DNA of 64,000 nucleotides from Pyronema omphalodes (Eukaryota > Ascomycota > Pezizomycetes > Pezizales > Pyronemataceae): positions 1,054,001 through 1,118,000 of the forward strand of contig JAJJXM010000005.1 in assembly GCA_024516155.1 (NCBI GenBank), given 5' to 3'. The translations under genes were made by a program, and so were the position numbers. This document shows, one piece after another, positions 39,301 through 49,527 of this stretch (position 1 is the stretch's first letter; each line of letters begins with the position of its first letter). The notes beneath the pieces are model-generated. The model saw nothing but the letters and a program-made list of their open reading frames with translations. It was not told where the DNA came from and ran no database searches.

Positions 39301-41716
39301 AATACAAGCCCGGACCCTCAGCAGCTCCACGACAAGACCCTTTTCTTCCGTCGACATCTTCTCCCAATTTTTGGATACAATTGCCAGGACAAGGTTCGCA
39401 AAGGCCGGGTTAAGGTCGATGTTTTGTTCTGTCGGTAAGGTATTCCGAGCATTGGTGACAAAGCGGACCCACTCTGTGACCTCAATTTCACGCCATCTAA
39501 GCGCTGCGAAATCAATTGCAGTGAGTTTCTTGGTTAGGGAGAATGGCAGACACTCCGGCGGTAGGGGAATATCAGCGGATAGCTTGCTGGCGTTGACATT
39601 GTACTTGATTTGTCCTAAAGCAATTGGGAGCGCATCTTCCACCACATTTCCTTGTGCGTCCTTGGTGGGAATCATAGCGACTGCACCGCCCAATAGCATC
39701 TGCACCTGTGAGTCTTCCAACTTGCCGGTCTGAATCTGGAGTGACAGCCATTTGAGGAATGCTTCAGCCTTCTCGCTAGTCAAAGGCTTCTCACTGAGTG
39801 AGTTTTGAATATCCGTAATCGTAATTTCTGAGATAAATCCGTGACGAATTAATTTATTAATAAAGCCCTGGGCTCCTTGAATAATCTTCTCCGGAAGCAG
39901 TGGTAATCCTTCCAAAAAGGTAACATCAGAAGCCAAACGGATTTTGTTGCTGGGAAGAACTCCCCTATTAGACATTAATTCGATGCCATGCTTCGTACAG
40001 GACCAGAAGCCATAATCAATGTATTGACCAACGGTCTGAGACGGGGTTGAGTCGCGGAAGGTAAATTGACGCATGATGTGTATCGCTTCGTCATAGTACA
40101 ATTTTTCAAGGTCGGACTCCTTAAGCCCCTTTGCGCGCTTTTCCAGCAGACCCATCTCATCGGCGTAGAGTATCCGTGCTAAAATTCCAGATGCTCCCAA
40201 CATCTCTCCATTCCAGTCCTTGACTATCCGGGCGTTGAGATCGATGTTTTCTCTCTCTACTGTTGGAATGACAGAGTGCGCGGCTATGTGGACATTAATA
40301 CCGGTAGTCTGGTGGGTTGGAAATCCAATAAAGATGCGTCCACTCTTGCTAGGAATAACGTTTTCAAAGATCTCCGATTCATGCTCTGATGCATCAAGCT
40401 CATCCTTAGACATAGTCAAAGCAGCGATAGTAGTTCTCTTTGGCGGCGGCTTTTTCGTCGCTCTCTCCAACTCATGGGCCTCAGCTGCACCTATGGAAGT
40501 TGTAATAGTTGCTGTAGCAATCCTCAAAAATATCGACGCCGTCGTGTATTCGCTCAAATTCGATGTATCAATCTTACTCTTTGGCGCCGGTGTAGCTGCA
40601 CGTCCAAAGAGAAGTCTTGTAAACCCACTCATTCCTGACTCAAGAGTTACACTTGCCGGTTTGTAATGTGTTATGTTCATAAACCTAGCATCGAGTTGTA
40701 CCCTGCAATGATCCACCTCTGTAATCTTCATCCACCCGTTTCTGGACCTAGGATTAATTGTTCTAGGAATATCCAGAGGCATTGACGGAGACACCTTCTT
40801 ATTTAGCTCAAGCATGTGAATGTTGTTGATGTACAACGAGATCCTCTCAAGTCTCACGAAGGTAAGTGATGTGGCAAAGAATTGACACAGCGTCTTCAAG
40901 TCTGGTAGCTCCCCAGGTGCTCGGTATTTTAAAACGAATGATGTAAAGGTATCAGTGTTTTCCATCTTAGCTCGCCGCGTAAATAATGAGGTGTCTTTCC
41001 AGTAGAATGACATGGTCTGGTTTCCGGAAATAATAAATGGATCATCCGTATCCGCAAAGACACTGTAGAATCCAACACCGAAAGCTGGAGGATATCATAT
41101 GTTAGCCATCACATGCCAACACAAGCCTCCTGGCCTACAAAGGCGACGTAGAGTAATACATCTCATCCCCACGGTCTAGCACCGGAGAGCAGCATAGTGA
41201 CGTACCTCCAATTTTCTGTTCATCCGGATTTCCCTCCGCAATCCTCTTTAACCGTTGCCAGTCTTCTTCTCGAAAAGCCTGTCCATCATTCTTGACTACT
41301 AACTGAGTCACCTTGCTCTTCACGAGGCGCTGTAGATCATCTCCCTCCTGTGTATCGACGGTATAATGGACCTGTACTGACGTCGCACTCGCGTCTGCCG
41401 CGTTCTGTATAAGCTCTCGTAGACTATAGTAGGTTTAAAACATTAGCTAGGTATTGATGGTAGAATAAGTGAATCCAGCTTCGCCAATCGGTAATTGGCT
41501 TATCAGGTATAAAGCTAGGGCACAGCGAGCAAGCTGGTGTGTAGAGAAGGTGAAGTCGTCAGGCGCGGGGTTCTAGATGCACAAGACGTACGTGGTATTC
41601 TCACTCGAATAACGGGCGAGGACCTTGTCAATAAGTGCACGCGTATTGACGGTAACAGCTTCCTCCTCCTGAGTTGACCCTAGGGTCATAGCACGTAGCT
41701 CTTCATAGTTCGACAT
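36361..41716 (-). CDS. Giant DUF3684 protein: Hsp90/sacsin-like ATPase plus HExxH domain
   Basis: Four exons: 41716-41592, 41423-41206, 41084-37888 and 37839-36361, giving 1672 residues in frame throughout. The N-terminus has the GHKL (Hsp90/sacsin) ATP-binding signatures: LRELIQNAADAS (residues about 43-54; N and D of the N-box), VVKNDGQAF (DxG), and GAFGVGFYSVFADTD (about 114-128). The large middle part is the fungal DUF3684 region. Near residues 1260-1320 is a Lys/Glu/Gln-rich coiled coil (QAEARLMEEERLKKVEEQRK). The C-terminus carries CHELAHNLVEEHG and NHSFWTESF (HELAH at about 1634-1638), an HExxH zinc-metallopeptidase-like motif with further histidines. The starting Met was chosen because MSNYEELRAMTLG begins the conserved block; an upstream in-frame Met at 41803 is possible. 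Function is unproven: chaperone-like, perhaps with peptidase activity. Many plus-strand ORFs across it are shadows. Confidence 0.9.
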
Positions 41717-43945
41717 ATCCGTGGTAGAGTTCACGATTGCCGCAGTTATTGTAGTTATCGTGCTCTCGTTCGACTTCGTTTGATGGTGAGGGTTCGTCGT
41801 CAAATATGTATGTAGGGTATTCCCTTATTCGTTCTTCTTGGGGTATCGTTTCGCGATATTCGTATCGTTAAGCAGAAGTGGATAGTAGGTATTAGGTATT
41901 GGTAATCGTAGAATCTCGTGTTGGTCTTATGTGATCTTGTTCCGTTGTCGTGGCGCAGGTACAGTGGAAGCTCTAGGGCTAGAGCTTTGAGGGGCAAGAT
42001 GCAGGGAACATAGGAATCCTGGATTCGAGTCCAGGTAATCCGCACGTGATCAAATAGAAGTGACGAAATATTATATGTCAGGACTTTATTACGAATTACT
42101 ACTGGTTGAAATAGATGCCTTTCGGACGAAGCAAATAACGCATCTATCATCACCTGCCATGCTCAGCATCAGTCTACGCTAAGGCGAGGAAACAGAGGCG
42201 TTAGCGGGATGAGCTTGACAGGTCAGAAAGGAAAACAACATTGGAGTTATAAAACAACAAACGAAATGTTTATCTGTTTTTGGAGATGGTGATTTGAAGA
42301 AGTATGGCTAATGCAGGATGCAGAACAACGTGTTTTGTGCTTTTAAGAAACGCTTTATCCACGAGACGGCACTCGGCGCGGGGATTTGATTTACTGTTAT
42401 TCCATCTTACTCGCATATGCATGAATATAAAATTAGAAATCAAAACAGAGAATTTTGCAAAAGTACATAAGAAGTGCATGGGGAAAAACTGGTTTATAAT
42501 AATGCTGAACGCCTCATTGAATTTCCGGGCTCTGGGGCACTTTGTTTAATGCGTCTCGATATTGCTTAAGGTTTGATTTATCTAGACCGGCTTCGATCTA
42601 TGAAGAAGTTAATAAGAACCTGAAATAAAATTGGTAAGTTTGCAAATATATGGACAGAGCTTTAATGACACGAACATTCCATCAGCAGTCTCGACTATTG
42701 TCTCCGTAATATTTATGTTAAAAGGAGCCATTCGTTTCGTCATAATTGTTATCTATTTCCAGTTGGCAGGCTACTTCAGACATCGTCGCAATTTACCAAA
42801 GCGCTACTGTGTATCGTAGAATTCGAAAAGAACTTTCAGGCCGTGCCTTCATATTAGGTCTTCCTGTAGCGACCAAATAATCATTATTGGAAAGACTGGC
42901 GATTATTCAAAGAAATCTGTTTCTTTGTCAATGGTTAACTTCCCCCTCAATCATTCTGAATTACTGCGAAGATGAGCGTGAGATACTTACGTGGATCTGG
43001 TGAAACGCAACGCACAACTCGAGAGAAACGACGCCCAGGGGAAGCAGATACCAATTATGGCCTTGGAATGATCGTACATCAGAGACCTTCGTAACCGTAG
43101 ATTCTTGCTTAATATCATTAACGTTCAAGGGTCATTACCTGTACTGTTTGGTATGCAACATAGCCACCAAATATTAATATTCTCAATGTGCTACAGATGA
43201 ATGACTGGTATTAGATATGCTTGTCTATGCGATAATTAATTTCAGGTTTCGACTGCTATGCATTGCCCATTGTCACTTGCCTGATCAATAGCCATTCTTC
43301 AATATGAGTACTGTGCCCAGCTCGGGCTATAGAGCTTGTAAAATAAAGGGGTTTCCCCCCACTTCTGTCTTATTCGACTGTTATGCTACAGTCTTATAGG
43401 ATGGAGGTGGGGGGTTTTTCCATGTCGGTTTTTGTACCATCATCATGGCAGCTATCATGAAATAAATGTAAGAAGATACAGCAAAAAATGCACCATTATC
43501 TCCTCACGAAGGGATGGGGCTTTTTGCGTCTGGACTCCTAAGCAACTTATAAAACAGCTCCCAGGCCTTGACTTTCGTACTCCACAGATAAAACATAATT
43601 CGCACCGAATTTTTCTGGCAGTATCTCAAGAATTATAAAAATTACCACTAATAAAAATTGTACAAGCTCATAATCCAGTACAACTTTCTTGACGAGGTCA
43701 ACACAATAACAAAGATAATGCTTCCATTTGACGGTATCTAGGATAATGGGGTTGAAAAAATACGTTGATGAAGGTTGCTAATCTTCCAAATAGCCACTGC
43801 ATCGTAATTTCCTTTGCTCTGACAATGTAGGGAAAGATCCCCATTAGATAAGTCTAAGTGAACACATTAAACCCTGTCATCCGTAATGATTAACTTTGCT
43901 TCTTAAACTCTGGATCATAGTGTCTCACCCATATTATAAAATGGG
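41717..43945. other. Intergenic region 5' of the DUF3684 gene
   Basis: Promoter/5'UTR of DUF3684 for the first few hundred bases, then AT-rich DNA with no supported gene. CCTGGATTCGAGTCCAGG at about 42027-42045 resembles a tRNA T-arm but does not fold into a tRNA. Short ORFs at 42270-42819 and 43432-43638 are unremarkable. Confidence 0.45.
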
Positions 43946-44143
43946 CTATAAGAAAATCGCGACAATCGTCGCCACTCCAGCTCCCTTAGTTCCTGTCGTT
44001 GAGTAGCTTGTCGTTGAAGATGTTTTAAGCATAATATAAACCCCCAGCATCCCACAAACACAAGTCAAATACATAGTCCGTCTCTTCACTCTCCTAACCG
44101 CCATTGCAGCGACAGCACCATTGACAAGCCGCCAACATGACAT
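43946..44143 (-). pseudogene. Relic of an MFS sugar transporter
   Basis: A 65-codon minus-strand frame reads LVNGAVAAMAVRRVKRRTMY, then CGMLGVYIML, then GTKGAGVATIVAIFL. This matches the region around TM7-TM9 of fungal hexose/lactose-permease-type MFS proteins: (N)...GALLVDRxGRRTLFLxSxxGMLxxYI ... GxKGAGxxVIxxIF. The sugar-porter DRxGRR loop is degenerate (VRRVKRR). Stops flank both ends (TAG in frame upstream of the Met, TAG after AIFL), and neither the N-terminal half nor the rest of the C-terminal half is visible nearby. So it is a fragment, not a gene. The call rests on pattern resemblance. Confidence 0.45.
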
Positions 44144-44613
44144 TCTCTACAATCACTGATCCTCAGCTGATTCAAGACCTTTTTAAAATAAAAAGACAGC
44201 GGACCATTTCCGGACCACTGAGCGAAAATCAGAGTCTGATTTTCGCATTTAGGGCTCACATACGATAATAAACCTCAAAAAAATAAAACTATGACTTTTG
44301 TTGTTTACAGGAAGGAAAAAGTTGAGGTTTACATTCTGAAGGAGGGGGTTGAAGAGGAACAGGAAACTAGATGTTGGATAGCCTCATGGTCACAAAGAAA
44401 CTTCACACCTCCGAACGCATATACACGTTGTTATCACAATATACCTTCTAACCATCAGTAATTCATTACCTCATCTCTTCCCCTTGTTACATTTGGGTAT
44501 ACATCATCATATCCCGTTCATTACGCTAAGCCCCCCCCCCCCCCCTCCCCCCCACACACACCCCTCCGGTCTACCACATCTGTACAATAAACCCATCCTC
44601 CTCCATTACTCTT
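44144..44613. other. Intergenic region with poly-C tract
   Basis: 3' flank of TRS120. It contains C15 at 44531-44545 followed by TCCCC and more C, then CACACA: a homopolymer likely to be length-variable or a sequencing hazard. No gene. Confidence 0.6.
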
Positions 44614-47600
44614 CTATCTAACATCCCTTGCCACCACCACCAAGACCTCCCTACATACCCATCCCCTCCTAGTCCCTCTAGTTCCATTGAGTACATCCAA
44701 CGGCCTTCCATCTTCTCCTAGTCCTTCCGGTACCTCCCCTACCTTCTCCACACCAATGACCTCCTCTACACTGGCGGAGACTTCATACTCCCCCTTTGCC
44801 CAGACAACGAACCCAGTCTCCACCACCCTTTCTTCACCTGGCTCTAGGGGTGGTAGAGCCTGCTGTAACAGTCCATTCACCGCGAATCTTCTATTCAAAT
44901 CAAAAGACTGCGGCAAAGGAATATTTTTCAAACTAGGCAAGAGCCTAAGAATTGGTCTAATCCGTCTTGTAGTTCTATTCGTAATAGTAGTGGCCAACGT
45001 CAAAAACGTATCAGTAGCAACCACGAACTTACTCGGGGATAGCTCATTGACATTTTTGGGGTCTTTTCCTACTGCAACGGAGATTCCTACGTCTTCTATC
45101 TTTAAAGTTTCCACCATTCGAGGAGTGAGTCTTATGCCGCGAAGCTCGATTTCTCCTGTGCGTTGGGAACCAAGTTCCTCCCAGACTCCACGAAGGCGCT
45201 TGAGCAGCTCTTCGCGGTACCAGAAGGCTTCTCGCGACTGACGCTCTTGCTCGAGGGAGATTTTAGTGGAGGAGACAACGAATTGGCGCTGGGTGGCGGA
45301 GATGCTAGGGATAGGAGCATAGGGGTTTTGTAGGAAAATTCTCTTTACAGGCAGGATGATACGGCTGGTATGACCCGCTTGCAGGATATCGTCCGAAGTG
45401 AAGGTCTTGCTCTCATCAGATTCAAATGCGTCCTTAATTGTCATTTTGATTTTGAGAGGGTGAGGCCATGCGTTACGGACGTCGAGAAGCATCAAACAGT
45501 ACTCGCTGGGGTGGTCGTAAATACCGGTTCCAACGAAGAGGTCTTTGAAGGCTGTATCATCGGGCGAGGAACCGGGTGAGAGGATGAAGTCTGTGGAGAA
45601 AGGAATGAAGTCGACTCGAGCTAGCTCGATAGATGCGTTAACTGTAACCGTGACGGGGTAAACGACTTCGCGGGTGTAGAAGCGGTCTCCAATTTCACTT
45701 CTCGGGCGGCCCAAGTGAGAGTAGTTTGCTTGGATGGTACCATGGGTTAACCCGGGTTTTCCGAGAACCTCGATTTCGAAGGATGCGGTTCCGTTAGCAG
45801 GAATGTAGACTCGACGCTTAGTTAAATCCTGGGCTGACGCTTTGGGAGTGAGAGTGGGGTTCCGGATATGAGAGACCCTCTTCTCCGGGCCCATGGGTCG
45901 AGAACGGTGGTAGACAAATGCACGTTTCTTAGCCAGCATCAGCTCCAACTCGTAAATTTCGGCCGGCGAATTGGTCTTCTCTGCAAGCGCCTGCTGGATG
46001 CGTCCGGTAGTGGAGTCGGTGAAGTAAAAGGCCAGGAAATCAACTTCGACATCACTCAAGTTTTTAAGAGTAATATGGAATACCTTCCTCTCACCTTCGA
46101 GGACCATGATGGCGCTCTGGCTCAAACTGGCGCTCTTAACAACCAGCAAGGGCTGCGAATCCACCACGGTCAACGTCAAAGTTTTCGGTATCGGATGTAA
46201 CACAGGTGGTAGACGAAGAGATGACCGGTTGATGCTTCCAGAGATATTCGAAATAGGTCTCTCACTCTTCGGTTCTGCAGCCCTTAATCCGTACCATTTC
46301 GTCTTCGGATCTCTTTCCCTTGGATCCAGACCTCCTGTAAAGATCGGGAAAGACCTTTCCCTACAACCATAGACCTTTATCCTGCATCCAGTGATATTGA
46401 TTTCGCCAGTTCCGTTAGGAGTTGCAAACACCGAAACCTGATAAGTCCGGAAAGGCGGAATAATAACACCAGCCTGTTGAACTTCCACATCCACACCCGT
46501 TGCATCCAAGGTAACACTTTCCACCTCAACCTCAAACTCAAATGGATTCTGAAGTGTAACCTTGAATTCTGCAGGTTCCCGTTGAACCAAAATCGTTTCC
46601 TCAGTTGAATTTTCAATCACCTGGAACGGGTTGTAAATAAACGGCGTAATCTCCTCAACTGCCGTCGAAGTTTCCTCGTCATTATCAATGAGCTCACTCT
46701 TATTACGGGGAATAGGTGGTTTCCAGGTGCTGTTTTCGACAAACTCAATATCTCTCAATAAAAACTGATCCCAATAATCCGCTTCTACCCCATTAATGCC
46801 CAATTTTCGGGCAGCACCAACGGTCCGCTGAATAGTCGTTGAGAGCTTTATTTGCTCTTCCTTAGTCAACTCCATATCCGCGGTTTTTAATAACTGAGTC
46901 GTGAAATTAAGGACACCTTGGAAATCCGGTAATGCTTCACAGAGTGCAGTGCAATTCCGGAGAACCTGGATTTTTAATGCCGGCCAACCGAAGCTGCGAA
47001 TCTCATGCTCCGCAATCACAGCTTTCGTCCAAATAGAAGTTCGTAATCCAGTCACCATAGTTCCACTAGAAGTAGGTCGAGGTGGTATCACATCTTTCTC
47101 TGTCGGCGTATTTTCCTCGCCAAGATGGGCAAGTACTCCGTATGCGCGACATAACTCATCCAACAACTCCATTATTCCAGTTTCCACATCTCCCTCACCA
47201 AGGTCCAATGGAGAGCCTCCACTGAGCGCATTAAGCCCAGCTGCAGGGTGAATCCCCACTTCTGCTGCACCCACTACACGGGCCTGAATCAAACTTGGTA
47301 CTAATATTTTTAGCAGCTCTCTTGTGACTAAAGCTTTACGACGCTTCATTCCTATTGCTCCGAGGATGCTTGCAATTCCACTCAAAACTTTGGTGGCCTC
47401 CAGGACAGTCATCATCTCGATTGGGTAAGGGTATGCCCGCATGGCATTTTCTGAGATGTCAATGCGAGATGGAACATTGAGTTTTGGTCCTTTGTGTGGA
47501 ATTGGTGTTCCGGAAACGATATGGGCGATTGCATCAGAAATCACTCCGTTGGAGAGATGTACTGATGTCAACATTTTCGTGTATCGAAGAACCAATTCGC

Positions 47601-49000
47601 AGTAGGAGATATGCGGTATTGATTCACCAGGGATATTTGCAGCTTTTTGGTAGAGCTTGATAGTGCTGTTGTGGAGCTCGTGGAGGTGCTCGATAACCTG
47701 TGCCGGTGATGTAGTTTCTTGACCATTGAGCGAGGTGGAAACCGGTGTGGCAGGTTTTGTGGGCGCCGGTGAGCTCTTTACGGCTTTGTTCTCGGCTGCT
47801 GGGTGCGGAATCACTGGAACCTAAAACATCATTAATTTTCATAAGGAATAGTTTGGATGAATTAGGATTACCGTAAATGGTATCTTGAGATTCGATAAAA
47901 TAAGCAGGCAGACACCGATACCTTCAAGCGCCTTTCCATGCCAAAGATGATCGTTAACTCCTCTACAAGACTCTGCACCTTCAACATATCTATGACCGCC
48001 CGTCGTCTTATCAGCAAATGTGTCAGTAATTGGACACAATCACGCTCACTCTTTCAGCGCATCTGGTGTTCTTCCAGCCAGAAGATGTAACGACGCAATT
48101 GAGATCTGTACTCGGCCCTTGCCCTTCAGTCTATTTTTGTCACTGGAGCCTGTTGACCCAGTCGCTCCGCTTCCGAACCCAGTCATCGTCTTGCGTTTAT
48201 CTGGGATCACACCAGCTGCGTTCAGTAAACTTCCAGATAAACTGCTACGGCGATCTCGTAGATTACCAGGTTGTTTATCCTGGTTTGCCTGGGAAAGCGG
48301 CGACTCAATAGTAGCATCTTGCTGTAATTTTTTTGCAAACAATGACATTTCAGAAAGTAACGGGGCTGTGATATCACACATGAGCGTGCGCATAGACGTA
48401 GTTTTGCAGTCCTTCTCTGCCGGTACAGGAAAGAATCGGGGGTGACCGGTCTTTGTAGGAGCTTTTAACAGCTCGTGTTGAGCTGCATCTGGCGGAGCAT
48501 CGAAAATTAGGCACGCATGGTACAGTGCAGAGGGATACTATTCGGCAATTAATGCAAGCTCCCAGTACAGTAAAAGGGACTCTCACGAGTTGCGACAACT
48601 CATCTAGCTGTCGCGAAAGCGCCTCGGGATCAATAGTTTCGCTATAATCTGCGATTGCAATTATGGCAAAAGTTCGCCGGTGCATCTCAAAACCCTCTAG
48701 GTATTCATGCTCGGTATCCATTGAAGTTGTCAACTCCCATATCAGCTGGCCGTCCGGAAATCCCTGAGGATTAAACATAGCTGTGCCGTCAGCGGCGGGG
48801 AATCAGCTGTGGGCGGGGAGTGGGAGGTAGCTACTCTGGTTGGGCCGAGTGTCGGGAGTGACATCGCTGAGGCGCACGACATTTGCAGCCTGTAACCGGC
48901 GAACGAAGGAGGAGAATCTTGAGCGCCGTATTCGACCGATTGGACATAGTAAAGCGCGCAGTCTAGCTGGAGCTATGAAGGAGAGCGAGTCGAGAGTCAT
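44614..49000 (-). CDS. TRS120: TRAPPII complex subunit Trs120 (HypA)
   Basis: Five exons: 49000-48835, 48780-48587, 48537-48050, 47989-47872 and 47820-44614, giving 1390 residues, phase-consistent. Introns are 49-60 bp, several with CTGAC branch sites. The N-terminus MTLDSLSFIAPARLRALLCP, then GRIRRSRFSSFV and NVVRLSDV, matches the conserved start of Trs120/TRAPPC9. The spliced DALKEYVEGAES...WHGKALEGIGVCLL stretch is the family's helical repeat region. The long last exon holds the beta-sandwich C-terminal half, with NPFEFEVEVESV and IPANGTASFEIEVLGKPG. TRAPPII activates the Rab Ypt31/32 (Rab11) at the late Golgi; Aspergillus HypA is needed for polarised growth. The 54-bp first intron hides an in-frame TGA at 48806-48804, so an unspliced reading would stop early. 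The Ser/Lys-rich insert near residues 220-245 is variable. Plus-strand ORFs here are shadows. Confidence 0.93.
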
Positions 49001-49527
49001 GGCGGGGTTGTAACTTGTAAGGGTGGGGGGGTATCGTTTCGTTTCAATTAAGCTCGTGTCGCTTGAAGGAGATATAATATGGCGGTATTAACTGAGGGGA
49101 CCAAAACAAGCATCGGCACGACAGTAGAAAAAGAAGAAGCCGAAAGAATTGCGTTGGGTCAACTAGATAGATTGAGCTCGAGCTTCGTTGACAACGCGAC
49201 AACGTGCCCTTTGCATTGCTCCATCTCCGTACTAGCGAAGGATGGGGTATGTACCGTACTCCAGCTATCAGCCGAGATGCGTTACCCTGTCGAGTAGGGC
49301 ACCGAAACCGAGCCGAGTAAAGCGCGATGGAGTAGGCCGAGTCTGGAAGAACTCGAATCCGTTTTTAGAATTACAATACTTCAGTCTAATTTGATTTAGC
49401 ATCATACTTCTCTTGCCCTAATTCACTACATATTTAGTTTCTTGTCAAGCGAGTAAATTACACATCAATGCTGGTGTCAATCACACAATCTAGAATTACA
49501 ATGGACCAACTTCACTGTCCACAACAT
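49001..49527. other. TRS120 promoter and GLS1 3' flank
   Basis: A head-to-tail spacer of about 530 bp. The first ~50 bp upstream of TRS120 is a pyrimidine/purine-skewed leader with a G run (GGTGGGGGGG). A 72-codon plus ORF at 49079-49297 is unrecognised and not called. Confidence 0.45.

Noticed and set aside
37798..40666. Plus-strand ORFs of up to 223 codons across the DUF3684 gene
   Set aside because: Antisense shadows of a long conserved exon.
41960..42055. tRNA-like T-arm CCTGGATTCGAGTCCAGG
   Set aside because: No pairing acceptor stem, an 8-nt loop by the best stem, and no anticodon arm.
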